Made by a program: the position numbers and the translations under genes
The notes under the pieces: model-generated
The model's database searches: none
What the model was told of the DNA's origin: nothing
What the model saw: only the letters and a program-made list of their open reading frames with translations
In this document: piece by piece, positions 10,789 through 19,936 of the stretch
Layout of the letters: every line of letters begins with the position of its first letter
Numbering within the stretch: the first letter of the stretch is position 1
DNA from: Blastococcus sp. TF02A-35
GTDB lineage: Bacteria; Actinomycetota; Actinomycetes; Mycobacteriales; Geodermatophilaceae
DNA length: 64,000 bases
Assembly: GCF_004571075.1 (NCBI RefSeq)
Contig: NZ_SPQP01000017.1
Coordinates: forward strand, 1 to 64,000
Reading direction: 5' to 3'

Positions 10789-12089
10789 GGGAGCTCCGCG
10801 GTGAGCCGGGTGGGGCCGCCCCGGGGGCTGTCGACGGCGAGGGTGCCGTCGACCGCCTGCAGCCGGTCGGCGAGGCCGGCCAGGCCGTGGCCGGGGACCA
10901 GCACCGCGCCGCCGGTGCCGTCGTCCTCGACCACCACGCGCAGCCGCTCGCCGGAGCAGGTGAGGGCGACCCGGCACACCCCGGCGTCGCTGTGCTTGGC
11001 CACGTTCGCCAGCGCCTCGCTGACGACGAAGTAGGCGGTGTTCTCGGTGACCGGCGCGAGCCGCTCCGCGGGCAGGTCGACGGCGAGGTCCACCGGCACG
11101 GGGGAGCGGGCGGCGAGCGCGGCCAGCGCCGCGGCCAGGCCGCGGTCGGCGAGCACCGGCGGGGCGATGCCGCGGGAGAGGGCGCGCAGCTCCTCGAGGG
11201 TCTCGCGGGCCAGGTCGGCGGCCTCACCGAGGGTGTCGCGGGCGGCCTGGGGGTCGCGGTCGAGCTGGCGCCGGGCGCGGGCGAGGTCCATGCCGAGGCG
11301 GACCAGCCGCTGCTGGGGGCCGTCGTGGATGTCCCGCTCGAGCCGCCGCAGCGCCACGGCCTCGGCGGCGACGGCGGCGTCGCGGCCCTCGGCGAGCCGG
11401 CCGATCTCGGCCTGCGCGGCGGCCCGGGAGGTCAGCATGACGCGGCCCAGCTGCGCCTGGAGCAGCGCGACGCCGCGTACGGCGAAGGGGAGGAGGACCG
11501 CGAAGAGCAGCCCGATGACGGTGTAGAGCAGGACCCGCCGTCCAGCCGTCGACTCGAGGCCGAGCAGCTCCAGCAGGTCGGCGTTCCGCGGGTCCCGCGA
11601 GGCGTCGGGCAGGGCCCAGTCCCACGCCCAGTAGGTCAGCCCGCCCAGCGCGCCGGCCCACATGGTGACCGTGACGACGAAGCCGGCGATGGTGAACGGG
11701 AACCGGACGACGGCGTGCAGCACGTCCAGCCACGTCTGCGGGTCGCGCAGCGGCGTCAGCAGCCTGCGGACCGGGCGGCCCTCGGGCCGCAGGTAGGCCG
11801 GCCGCGGCACCGGCCGGTCGAGGACGGCGGGCAGCCAGGCGCGCTCCGCCGTGGCGAAGCCGCGCGCGGCGAGCAGGGTGCCCGCGAGCACCGCGACACC
11901 GGCCCAGACCACCAGGAGGCCGGCGCCGAGCGCGAGCCCGGTGACGGCGACGACGAACGCGGCGATCCCGATCGGGAAGTTGGCCAGCGTGTAGCCGGTG
12001 TCGATGCCGAGCTGGCGGGCGCGCGAGCGGAGGCCCCGCGGTGCGGCGACGGCCGGAGTCGTGGGCTGGACGAGGGTGTCTGCGGTCAT
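10779..12089 (-). CDS. Sensor histidine kinase, HisKA_3 type
   Basis: 436 residues from ATG. The N-terminal half is a putative sensor region with four hydrophobic segments (about 45-90 and 120-210), of the kind annotated as PF13796. The HisKA_3 dimerisation helix RRLERDIHDGPQQRLVRLG holds the phospho-acceptor His about 255. The HATPase region shows VVSEALANVAKHSDA (N box), VEDDGTGG and GHGLAGLADRL (G boxes). It is the partner of the downstream NarL-type regulator. The signal is unknown, but this architecture is frequent among envelope-stress sensors. Confidence 0.92.
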   Translation of the reverse strand: MTADTLVQPTTPAVAAPRGLRSRARQLGIDTGYTLANFPIGIAAFVVAVTGLALGAGLLVVWAGVAVLAGTLLAARGFATAERAWLPAVLDRPVPRPAYLRPEGRPVRRLLTPLRDPQTWLDVLHAVVRFPFTIAGFVVTVTMWAGALGGLTYWAWDWALPDASRDPRNADLLELLGLESTAGRRVLLYTVIGLLFAVLLPFAVRGVALLQAQLGRVMLTSRAAAQAEIGRLAEGRDAAVAAEAVALRRLERDIHDGPQQRLVRLGMDLARARRQLDRDPQAARDTLGEAADLARETLEELRALSRGIAPPVLADRGLAAALAALAARSPVPVDLAVDLPAERLAPVTENTAYFVVSEALANVAKHSDAGVCRVALTCSGERLRVVVEDDGTGGAVLVPGHGLAGLADRLQAVDGTLAVDSPRGGPTRLTAELPCA

Positions 12090-12291
12090 GACGTCGACCC
12101 TGGCCGGGCCGGGGGCGGGAACCCATCCCGCTGCCCGGCCTCTCCCTGGTCGGGCTGGCCCGACCACCCGTCTGCGCTCATCTCGGCGCAGATGCTCCCG
12201 GGTGGCCCGCGGACGTGTCCAGCACCGTGCCCCCGAGAGGTCCCTCGCTAGGGTCGGTCGGTCCACCGCCGCCGAGGAACGGAGACGCCCC

Positions 12292-13908
12292 GTGCGTTCC
12301 CGCACGCTTCCGCTCGTGCTCACGGCGGGCCTGCTGGCCGCCTGCACCGGTACCGACGACGGGCCCGACGAGGGCGACGCGACCGTCACGCTGTCCGCTC
12401 CCGGCGAGCAGCTCACCGTCGTCGCCGACGACGGGCCCGCGGCAGCGTCGGTGAGCACCAGCCGGGTCCTGTTCGAGCGGTCGGACGTCGTCGTCGTCGC
12501 GGAGGCCGACGACCGGGCCGGCACGCTGCTCGGCTCGTCGGCGGCCGTGGCGCTGGGGGTGCCGCTGCTGGTCGTGGAGCCCGGGGCCGCCGAGGTCGCC
12601 GACGAGCTGGACCGCCTCGGCGCGACCCACGTGCTGGCCGTCGGCGAGGTGGAGCCGCCCTCCGACGGTGTCGAGGTCGTCACCGCCCCTGCCACCCCGG
12701 AGGCCGTCGAGCAGGCCACCGGCCTGCGGTTCACCGGCGCGGAGGAGGTGCCGGCCGGCGCCGACGCCGACGCGGTGGCCGGCCTGGTGGCCGACCCGCC
12801 GGTCGCGCTGCGCGGGGACGGGACGGCGTCGTCGGGGACGTCGGCCGAGGGCTCGCTGCCGGCGGTTCAGCGCCCCGACCCGCTGGAGGACACCTTCGTG
12901 CTGGCGACGGGGGAGTCGGTGGCCGGCATCGCGACGGCGCGGGCGGCCGGGGCCCGGGTGGTCCTGACCGGCGGCGCCACCGACCCGCGGGCCTCGGACG
13001 ACGTCGTCACCGCCCTGTCGGAGGCGCCGAGCCCGTCCGTCGTCGCGCTCGGCGCCGGCTTCGCCGCCGAGGACGGGCTGGACTGGAAGACCGCGACCGC
13101 CCTGAAGGGCGACCAGCTGCCCGGCGGTGGGCAGCTGCTGTTCCCGGGCCGGCTGATCGTGGCGCTCTACGGCCACCCCGGCACGTCGTCGCTGGGGCTG
13201 CTGGGGGAGCAGGACCTGCCGGGCGCCATCGACCGGGCGCGGGAGGTGGCCGCCCCCTACGAGGAGGTCGTGGACACCCCCGTGGTGCCCGCCTTCGAGG
13301 TCATCGCGACGGTGGCGTCCTCCGGCGCGGGCGAGGACGGCGACTACTCCTACGAGGCGCCGGTCGAGCAGCTGCGGCCGTGGGTCGAGGCGGCGGGCGA
13401 GGCCGGGCTGTACGTCGTCCTGGACCTGCAGCCGGGCCGCACGGACTTCCTCACGCAGGCGAAGCGCTACGAGGAGCTGCTGCAGCTGCCGCACGTCGGG
13501 CTGGCGCTGGACCCGGAGTGGCGGCTGCGGCCCGACCAGGTGCACCTCACCGAGATCGGCCAGGTCGGCGTGGACGAGGTGAACCAGGTGGTCACCTGGC
13601 TGGCCGACCTGACCCGGGAGGCCGCGCTGCCCCAGAAGCTGCTCGTGCTGCACCAGTTCCAGCTGCGGATGCTGCCCGGCCGCGAGCGCCTGGACCTCGC
13701 CCGGGAGGAGCTGGCGGTGATGGTCCACGCCGACGGCCAGGGCGCGCCGGGGGCGAAGCTGGGCACCTGGGCCGCGCTTCGGGCGGAGGCGCAGCCGGAG
13801 CTGGCCTGGGGCTGGAAGAACTTCATCGACGAGGACGAGCCGATGCTCTCGCCCGCGGAGACGATCGCCCGCGTCTCGCCGACGCCGGACCTGATCAGCT
13901 ACCAGTAG
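12292..13908 (+). CDS. Large secreted lipoprotein with a cell-wall-binding-2-like N-terminal half
   Basis: 538 residues from GTG. The signal peptide ends in a lipobox LLAAC, so Cys is lipidated and the protein sits on the outer face of the membrane. The first half has CWB2-like strand patterns (RVLFERSDVVVVAEADD, GVPLLVVEPGAAEVADELDRLGATHVLAVGEV). The second half reads as a barrel-like domain (LYVVLDLQPGRTDFL, VGLALDPEWRL, LLVLHQFQLRML), which recalls glycoside-hydrolase folds, but no catalytic motif is certain. It is divergent from the kinase gene with a 200-bp intergenic region. Function is unknown. Confidence 0.8.
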   Translation: MRSRTLPLVLTAGLLAACTGTDDGPDEGDATVTLSAPGEQLTVVADDGPAAASVSTSRVLFERSDVVVVAEADDRAGTLLGSSAAVALGVPLLVVEPGAAEVADELDRLGATHVLAVGEVEPPSDGVEVVTAPATPEAVEQATGLRFTGAEEVPAGADADAVAGLVADPPVALRGDGTASSGTSAEGSLPAVQRPDPLEDTFVLATGESVAGIATARAAGARVVLTGGATDPRASDDVVTALSEAPSPSVVALGAGFAAEDGLDWKTATALKGDQLPGGGQLLFPGRLIVALYGHPGTSSLGLLGEQDLPGAIDRAREVAAPYEEVVDTPVVPAFEVIATVASSGAGEDGDYSYEAPVEQLRPWVEAAGEAGLYVVLDLQPGRTDFLTQAKRYEELLQLPHVGLALDPEWRLRPDQVHLTEIGQVGVDEVNQVVTWLADLTREAALPQKLLVLHQFQLRMLPGRERLDLAREELAVMVHADGQGAPGAKLGTWAALRAEAQPELAWGWKNFIDEDEPMLSPAETIARVSPTPDLISYQ

Positions 13909-13980
13909 GCCCCGACCCCTCCCGTTCCGTCGGTGGGCTGTGGTCTGCTTTCGGCCACATCGATCCGGAGGTGGTTGCAG

Positions 13981-14961
13981 GTGACCAGCGTCGCGCTCGG
14001 CCCGGCGGAACAGCTCGACCCGAGGTTGCTCGAGCACCGCCGGGAGCTGACCGGCTACTGCTACCGGATGCTCGGCTCGGTCTTCGACGCCGAGGACGCG
14101 GTGCAGGAGACGATGGTCCGCGCCTGGCGGGGCATCGGGGACTTCGAGGGCCGGTCGGCGCTGCGGTCCTGGCTGTACCGGATCGCCACCAACGTGTGCC
14201 TCGACCAGCTCAACGGCCGGCAGCGGCGGGCGCTGCCGATGGACCTGTCCGGGTCGCCGTACCCGCCGGTGGAGGCCTCGCTGGCCGGCCGGCTCCCGGC
14301 CTCGGCGTGGGTGGAGCCGGTGCTCGACCGGCAGGTCATCCCCGAGGACGGCGACCCCGCCGAGCAGGCGGTGGCGAAGGAGTCGGTGCGGCTGGCGTTC
14401 GTGGCGGCCCTGCAGCACCTGCCGCCGCGCCAGCGGGCGGTGCTGATCCTGCGCGAGGTGCTGCGCTGGAAGGCCGAGGAGGTCGCGCAGCTGCTCGACA
14501 CCACGGTCGCGTCGGTGAACAGCGCGCTGCAGCGGGCGCGGGCGACGCTGGCCGACCTGGACGGGCGCCCGGCGCCGCGGTCGCTGGACTCCGACGACCG
14601 GGCGCTGCTGGCCCGCTACCTCGACGCCTTCGAGCGCTACGACATCGATGCGTTCGTGCAGCTGCTGCACGAGGACGCGACCCAGCACATGCCGCCGTTC
14701 GAGATGTGGCTGAAGGGCCGCCAGGACATCGGCACCTGGATGCTCGGGCCGGGCGCGGGCTGCAGGAACTCGAAGCTGATCCAGACCTCGGCGAACGGGA
14801 CGCCGGCGGTGGCGCAGTACCGCCCCGCGGAGGGTGGTGGCCACGTGCCGTGGGGGTTGCACGTGCTGGAGATCGAGGACGGCCGGATCGCCCACATCTC
14901 CAGCTTCCTGAACCTCGACTGCGAGCTGTTCGCCGCGCTGGGCCTGCCGACGGAGCTGTAG
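13981..14961 (+). CDS. ECF sigma factor with SnoaL-like C-terminal domain (SigG / TIGR02960 type)
   Basis: 326 residues from GTG, chosen for GGAGG eight bases upstream. Region 2 (YCYRMLGSVFDAEDAVQETMVRAW, RSWLYRIATNVCLDQL) and region 4 (LQHLPPRQRAVLILREVLRWKAEEVAQLL) of sigma-70 are clear. A C-terminal SnoaL-like domain (about 195-326, RYLDAFERYDIDAFVQLLHEDAT, EMWLKGRQDI) follows, as in SigG-type ECF factors that are controlled by their own tail rather than by a conventional anti-sigma factor. No anti-sigma gene is adjacent. Confidence 0.9.
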   Translation: MTSVALGPAEQLDPRLLEHRRELTGYCYRMLGSVFDAEDAVQETMVRAWRGIGDFEGRSALRSWLYRIATNVCLDQLNGRQRRALPMDLSGSPYPPVEASLAGRLPASAWVEPVLDRQVIPEDGDPAEQAVAKESVRLAFVAALQHLPPRQRAVLILREVLRWKAEEVAQLLDTTVASVNSALQRARATLADLDGRPAPRSLDSDDRALLARYLDAFERYDIDAFVQLLHEDATQHMPPFEMWLKGRQDIGTWMLGPGAGCRNSKLIQTSANGTPAVAQYRPAEGGGHVPWGLHVLEIEDGRIAHISSFLNLDCELFAALGLPTEL

Positions 14962-14980
14962 GGCGCCGGGCCCCGGCCGC

Positions 14981-16552
14981 TCAGGAGGCGTCGGGCCGCG
15001 CCCCGGTCGGCTCGGGCCCACGGGTCGTCGCGGAGCGGTCCGGCGGGTGCACCGCCGGTCCGGTGACGCCGCAGTGCAGGCACTCGGCCATGCGGACGCC
15101 CTCGCCGGTTTCCGGTCCGGCCGGCGCCGGGGCGGGGGCGGGGGTCGCGCCCAGCGGACGGCGGACGAAGGCCGCCGCGACCAGGCCCCCGGCGACGAGC
15201 AGCCCGGCCATGATCAGCAGCGCGGTCCGGAAGCCCCCGGCGAACGAGCCGGGGTCGGTGTGGTCGGCCCCGCCCAGGCCCGCCGCGACCGGGACGACGG
15301 CGACGGCCAGCAGGCCGGCCGCCCGGGCCACCGCGTTGTTGACCCCCGAGGCGACGCCGGCGAAGCGGTCCTCGGCGGAGTCCAGCACGGTCGCGGTCAG
15401 CGGGGCGACCAGCAGCGTGAGGCCGGCACCGAAGAGGGAGACCGCGGGCAGCACGTCGACCGCGTAGGAGGCGTCCGGGCCGATCCGGAGCATCAGCAGC
15501 ACCCCGCCGGCCGCGACGAGGGGTCCCGCGGTGAGCAGCGCGCGCGGGCCGAACCGCTGGGCGAGCGCCCCGACCCGGGCGGAGAACAGCAGCATCAGCA
15601 CGGTCACCGGGAGCAGCGCGGTGCCGGCCAGCAGCGGGCCGAACCCCGAGACCACCTGCAGGTGCAGCACCAGCAGCACGAAGAGCGCGCCCAGAGCGGC
15701 GTAGACGAACAGCGTGGTCGCGTTGGCGGCGACGAACTGCCGGTCGGCGAAGAGGGCCGGCGGGACGAGGGGGTGCCGGGACCGCCGCTCGACCACGACG
15801 AACGCCACCAGCGCCAGGCCCCCTGCCCCGGCGCCCAGCCACACCGCCGGCCCGCCGCCCTGCTCCCCGGCGGCGGTGAGCGCGTAGGTGAGAGAGCCCA
15901 GGCCGGCGGCCACCAGCGCCGTCCCGGTCCAGTCCAGCCGGGCAGCTGCCTGCGGGTCGCGCGACTCCGGCACGTGCCGGGCGGCCACCGCCACGACGAG
16001 CACGGCCAGCGGCACGTTGACGAGGAACACCGCCCGCCAGCTCCACTCCACCAGCCAGCCGCCGACGAACGGCCCGATCGCCCCCGCGACGCCGGACAGC
16101 CCCGACCAGGCGCCGACCGCGGCCGCGCGGTCGGGCCCGGAGAAGGACGCCGAGATGATGGCCAGGCTGCCCGGCGTCAGCAGCGCGCCCCCCACGCCCT
16201 GCAGCGCGCGGGCGGCCACGAGGGTGCCGATGTCGGGGGCCAGGCCGCACAGCAGCGAGGCCACCGCGAACCAGCAGACGCCGACGAGGAAGACGCGGCG
16301 GCGGCCGTAGCGGTCGCTCAGCGACCCGCCCAGCAGGATCAGCGCGGCGAGCGTGAGCGTGTAGGCGTTGACCGTCCACTGCAGGCCGGCGAAGTCCGCG
16401 CCGAGGTCGGTCCCGACCCGCTCCAGGGCGACGTTGACGACCGTCGCGTCGAGCATGGCCACGCCCGAGCCGAGCACGGTCGCCAGCAGCACCCAGCGCG
16501 CCTGGGGCGTGCCCATGCGCAGGCCGGTCCCGGCAGCGGGCGGCTCGGCCAT
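14981..16552 (-). CDS. DHA2-type MFS drug/H+ exporter (EmrB/QacA family)
   Basis: 523 residues. The start ATG at 16552 has GGAGGAG five bases upstream. Fourteen hydrophobic segments are apparent. Motif A reads GGSLSDRYGRRR after TM2, and the DHA2 signature LDATVVNVAL lies in TM1. The C-terminal tail is unusual: MAECLHCGVTG introduces a CxxC knuckle after a Pro/Ala-rich linker, with no partner cysteines in the rest of the tail. It converges with the sigma gene and diverges from the antiporter gene. Substrates cannot be predicted. Confidence 0.9.
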   Translation of the reverse strand: MAEPPAAGTGLRMGTPQARWVLLATVLGSGVAMLDATVVNVALERVGTDLGADFAGLQWTVNAYTLTLAALILLGGSLSDRYGRRRVFLVGVCWFAVASLLCGLAPDIGTLVAARALQGVGGALLTPGSLAIISASFSGPDRAAAVGAWSGLSGVAGAIGPFVGGWLVEWSWRAVFLVNVPLAVLVVAVAARHVPESRDPQAAARLDWTGTALVAAGLGSLTYALTAAGEQGGGPAVWLGAGAGGLALVAFVVVERRSRHPLVPPALFADRQFVAANATTLFVYAALGALFVLLVLHLQVVSGFGPLLAGTALLPVTVLMLLFSARVGALAQRFGPRALLTAGPLVAAGGVLLMLRIGPDASYAVDVLPAVSLFGAGLTLLVAPLTATVLDSAEDRFAGVASGVNNAVARAAGLLAVAVVPVAAGLGGADHTDPGSFAGGFRTALLIMAGLLVAGGLVAAAFVRRPLGATPAPAPAPAGPETGEGVRMAECLHCGVTGPAVHPPDRSATTRGPEPTGARPDAS

Positions 16553-16659
16553 GGTCGCTCCTCCTCGGCAGCGCGCCGACGGCGTCCCCGGCTGCTCACC
16601 GCTGCCCAACGCCGGGAGCGACCCGGGATTCCCGCCACGGCGTCGTCCATCATGTCGGC

Positions 16660-18708
16660 ATGGCGCCCGAGGCAGAGCTCGTGATCGCGGCCGGTGAGGT
16701 GCCGGGCTACCTGGCCCCGACGGCGGCCCTGGTCGGTGCGGCCGCCGTGATCGGCTACCTCTCGGCCCGGGCCCGCGTCGTCCCGATCGTCGGCTTCCTG
16801 GTGGCCGGCGTCCTCATCGGCCCCGCGCAGCTCGGCATCGTGGAGAACGGCGAGGCGGTCGAGGCGGCCGCGGACATCGGCGTCATCCTCCTGCTGTTCA
16901 CCATCGGGATCGAGTTCTCCCTGGAGCGGCTGGCCCGGGTCTGGACCTGGATCGCCGTCGCCGGCGGCCTGCAGCTGGTGCTCGCGACCGGTGCCGGTCT
17001 CGGGCTCACCCTCGCCCTCGGCGGGGGCTGGCGCGACGGGCTGTTCACGGGGTTCCTGCTCGCGCTGTCGTCCACGGCGATCGTGCTCAAGCTGCTGGGG
17101 GAGCGGCGGGAGTCCTCCGCGGTCCGGGGCCGGCTGGCGCTGGCCGTGCTGATCGCCCAGGACCTGGGCGTGGTCGCCATGGTGCTCGTCGTCCCGCTGC
17201 TCGGTCCCGTCACGGACGGCGAGAGCGCCGGCGGGGCCTCGCTGCTGCGGGCGCTGCTCACCGCGGTCGCCGTCATCGCCGTCGTCCTCGTGGTCGCCCG
17301 GCGGGTGATGCCGGCGGTGCTGGACGTCGTCGCGCGGACCTGCTCCCCAGAGGTCTTCCTCCTCGCGATCGTCGCCGTCTGCTTCGGCACCGCCTACCTG
17401 ACGGCGCTGGCCGGCGTCAGCGTCTCCCTCGGGGCCTTCCTGGCCGGCCTGGTCGTGAGCGAGAGCCGGGCCAGCAGCCAGGCGTTCGCCGAGGTGCTGC
17501 CGCTGCAGATCGTGTTCAGCGCGGTCTTCTTCGTCTCCGTCGGGATGCTGCTCGACCTGGGCTTCGTGCTCGCCCACCTGCCTCTGGTGCTGGGGACCGC
17601 GGCGGTGGTCCTGCTGGCCAAGACGGTGACCACCGCGGTCGCCGCGACCGCCGTCCGCATCCCGGTGCGCACCGCTGCCGCGACCGGCCTGCTGCTGGCC
17701 CAGGTCGGGGAGTTCTCCTTCGTGCTGCTCACCGTGGGCACCGCGGCGGGACTGGCGCCGCTGGGGCTCGCCGAGGACGGCGCGCAGCTCGCCGTCGCCA
17801 CGACGGTCCTCCTCATGCTGGTCACCCCGCAGCTCGCTGCGGCCGGCGCCCGCATCGACCGGGCGCGTGCCGCCTCCGGGGACGTGGGGCCCGGCTCCGG
17901 GGGCAGCGTCCCCACCGGCCACGTCGCGATCATCGGCTGGGGCCCGACCGCGCTGGAGGTCGCCGCGAGCCTGCGCGGCCGCGGGGTGGACGTCGTGATG
18001 ACCACGCTCAACCCCGACGGCGCTGCGCAGGCGGAGCGGGCCGGGCACCGGGTGGTGCGCGGTGACCCGACGAAGGGGGAGATCCTGCGGGCGGCGGGAG
18101 TGCCCGAGGTCCGCCTGGTCGTCGTCGCCGAGGACGACCCCGAGCAGGCCGTGCGGGTCGTCGCCGCCGTCCGGGCGGTCACCGACGCCCCCATCCTGGC
18201 CCGCCCCCTGGGAGCCGTCGACGTCGCCGAGCTGGCCGCGGCCGGCGCCGACCACATCCTCGACCGGGACCGCCTCTCCGGGCAGGTGCTGCTGCACTCC
18301 GTGCTCGGCGAGCTGGGGCACCCGGTCGCGCTGCCCAGCCGCGGCCGGGCGGTCGTCGACACCGCACGGGTGGTCCGCTACGCGTGGCCGGAGGGGAGCG
18401 GGTGCGGGCACGGTGCGATGTCCCGGCCGGTGCTGCCGCTGGCGCCCGGGTGCGTCGGCTGCCTGCAGGAGGGCACCGAGTGGGTGCACCTGCGCACCTG
18501 CCTGAGCTGCGGCTACGTCGGCTGCTGCGACTCCTCGCCCCGCCGGCACGCCCGCGCGCACGCCGGCGAGGAGGACCACCCGCTGGTCGCCTCGGCCGAG
18601 CCGGGGGAGAGCTGGGCCTACTGCTTCCCGGACGACGTCACCGTGCCGGCACCGGCGGGAGCCGCGCCGGAGGCAGAGCCCTCGCGGGCCACGTCCCCGC
18701 CGCAGTGA
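16660..18708 (+). CDS. Kef-type cation/proton antiporter with RCK domain and C-terminal UBP-type zinc finger
   Basis: 682 residues. Residues 1-400 form a CPA2 antiporter core of about 12 helices (GFLVAGVLIGP, LLLFTIGIEFSLERL, LSSTAIVLKLL, AQDLGVVAMV). A TrkA-N/RCK domain starts about 420 (VAIIGWGPTALEVAASLRGRG). Residues about 580-660 are a ZnF_UBP domain: CGH, CVGC, VHLRTCLSCGYVGCCDSS, HARAH, HPL, then GESWAYC. UBP fingers bind the free C-terminal tail of ubiquitin in eukaryotes, and here the finger is fused to a transporter. It probably exports K+ or Na+ against H+; the ligand of the finger is unknown. Confidence 0.9.
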   Translation: MAPEAELVIAAGEVPGYLAPTAALVGAAAVIGYLSARARVVPIVGFLVAGVLIGPAQLGIVENGEAVEAAADIGVILLLFTIGIEFSLERLARVWTWIAVAGGLQLVLATGAGLGLTLALGGGWRDGLFTGFLLALSSTAIVLKLLGERRESSAVRGRLALAVLIAQDLGVVAMVLVVPLLGPVTDGESAGGASLLRALLTAVAVIAVVLVVARRVMPAVLDVVARTCSPEVFLLAIVAVCFGTAYLTALAGVSVSLGAFLAGLVVSESRASSQAFAEVLPLQIVFSAVFFVSVGMLLDLGFVLAHLPLVLGTAAVVLLAKTVTTAVAATAVRIPVRTAAATGLLLAQVGEFSFVLLTVGTAAGLAPLGLAEDGAQLAVATTVLLMLVTPQLAAAGARIDRARAASGDVGPGSGGSVPTGHVAIIGWGPTALEVAASLRGRGVDVVMTTLNPDGAAQAERAGHRVVRGDPTKGEILRAAGVPEVRLVVVAEDDPEQAVRVVAAVRAVTDAPILARPLGAVDVAELAAAGADHILDRDRLSGQVLLHSVLGELGHPVALPSRGRAVVDTARVVRYAWPEGSGCGHGAMSRPVLPLAPGCVGCLQEGTEWVHLRTCLSCGYVGCCDSSPRRHARAHAGEEDHPLVASAEPGESWAYCFPDDVTVPAPAGAAPEAEPSRATSPPQ

Positions 18709-18743
18709 GGCGCGGCGCAGGTCACGTCCCCCGGCGCAGACCC

Positions 18744-18778
18744 TTGTCGATCTTGTCGGTTTGGTTAGGCTAGCCTCA
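18744..18778 (+). promoter_or_regulatory. Iron box (IdeR/DmdR-type operator) over the promoter of the iron ABC operon
   Basis: The 19 bases at 18760-18778 match the IdeR consensus TTAGGTTAGGCTAACCTAA at 16 positions, and the palindromic centre GGTTAGGCTAGCC is nearly intact. A possible -35 TTGTCG (18744-18749) and -10 TAGGCT (18766-18771) are 16 bp apart, so bound repressor would cover the -10. The first gene of the siderophore-iron operon starts 129 bp downstream. Expected behaviour is repression by iron-loaded IdeR. Confidence 0.85.
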
Positions 18779-18906
18779 GTCCGCTTCGCTCCGGCGCAGC
18801 GGCGTCCTCCCGGGTCCGGCCCGCGGAACCGTCGCGGCCGGCCACGCGCCCGACGCGTGGTCCCACCGCGCTGACCGTCAGTGCGGTCCGAGAACGGAAG
18901 GACCCC

Positions 18907-19926
18907 ATGGCCCGCGCCTCGACCCTGGTCGCCCTCTCTGCAGCGGTCGTCCTCACCGGCGGCCTCGCCGCCTGCGGTTCGGACGACGAGTCCGACGCCT
19001 CCGGCAGCGGCGAGTTCACCCCCATCACCATCGAGCACGCGCTCGGCACCACCACCCTCGAGGAGAAGCCCGAGCGGGTGGCGACCGTGGCGTGGGCCAA
19101 CCACGAGGTGCCGCTGGCCCTCGGCGTCGTCCCCGTCGGCATGGCCGCGGCCAACTTCGGCGACGACGACGGCGACGGGCTGCTGCCCTGGGTGAGCGAG
19201 CGGCTCGAGGAGCTCGGCGCGGAGACCCCGGTGCTCTTCGACGAGACCGACGGGATCGACTTCGAGGCCGTCGCCGACACCCAGCCCGACGTGATCCTCG
19301 CCGGCTACTCCGGTCTGACGCAGGAGGACTACGACACCCTGCGCGAGATCGCCCCGGTCGTCGCCTACCCGGAGGGCCCCTGGGCGACCCCGTGGCGCGA
19401 GATGATCGAGATCAACGCAGCGGGCATGGGCATGGCCGAGGAGGGCGAGAAGCTGGTCGCCGACCTCGAGAAGGAGATCGCCGACACCGCCGCCGAGCAC
19501 CCCGAGCTCGAGGGCCGGTCGACGATGTTCCTCACGCACGTGGACACGACCGACCTGAGCGAGGTCAGCTACTACACCCCGTTCGACACCCGGAGCGCGT
19601 TCTTCGAGGACATGGGCCTGGCCACGCCGGCGAGCATCGAGGCGGCCTCGACCGACCCCGAGCAGTTCTCGGGCACGATCAGCGCCGAGCAGATCGACAC
19701 GCTAGACGACGTCGAGATCATCGTGACCTACGGCGACCAGTCGCTGGTCGACGCGCTGGAGGCCGACCCGCTCCTCTCGCAGATGCCGGCGGTCGCCAAC
19801 GGCTCGATCGTCCTGCTGCCCAACACCCCGCTGGGCACCGCGGCGAACCCGACCCCGCTGGCCATCTCCTGGGTGCTCGAGGACTACGTGTCCCTGCTCG
19901 CCGAGGCCGCCGACAAGGCCGCGTGA
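18907..19926 (+). CDS. Iron-siderophore ABC transporter, substrate-binding lipoprotein
   Basis: 339 residues. The signal peptide ends with lipobox GLAAC, followed by a Ser/Asp/Glu linker. The FecB/FepB-type fold is recognised from TIEHALGTTTLEEKPERVATVAW, LALGVVPVGMA, DVILAGYSGLTQEDYDTLREIAPVVAY and a C-terminal NPTPLAISWVL. It captures ferric siderophores outside the membrane for the two permeases downstream. It is the first gene behind the iron box and has GGAAGGA close upstream of the ATG. Confidence 0.93.
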   Translation: MARASTLVALSAAVVLTGGLAACGSDDESDASGSGEFTPITIEHALGTTTLEEKPERVATVAWANHEVPLALGVVPVGMAAANFGDDDGDGLLPWVSERLEELGAETPVLFDETDGIDFEAVADTQPDVILAGYSGLTQEDYDTLREIAPVVAYPEGPWATPWREMIEINAAGMGMAEEGEKLVADLEKEIADTAAEHPELEGRSTMFLTHVDTTDLSEVSYYTPFDTRSAFFEDMGLATPASIEAASTDPEQFSGTISAEQIDTLDDVEIIVTYGDQSLVDALEADPLLSQMPAVANGSIVLLPNTPLGTAANPTPLAISWVLEDYVSLLAEAADKAA

Positions 19927-19936
19927 CGACCTCGCC

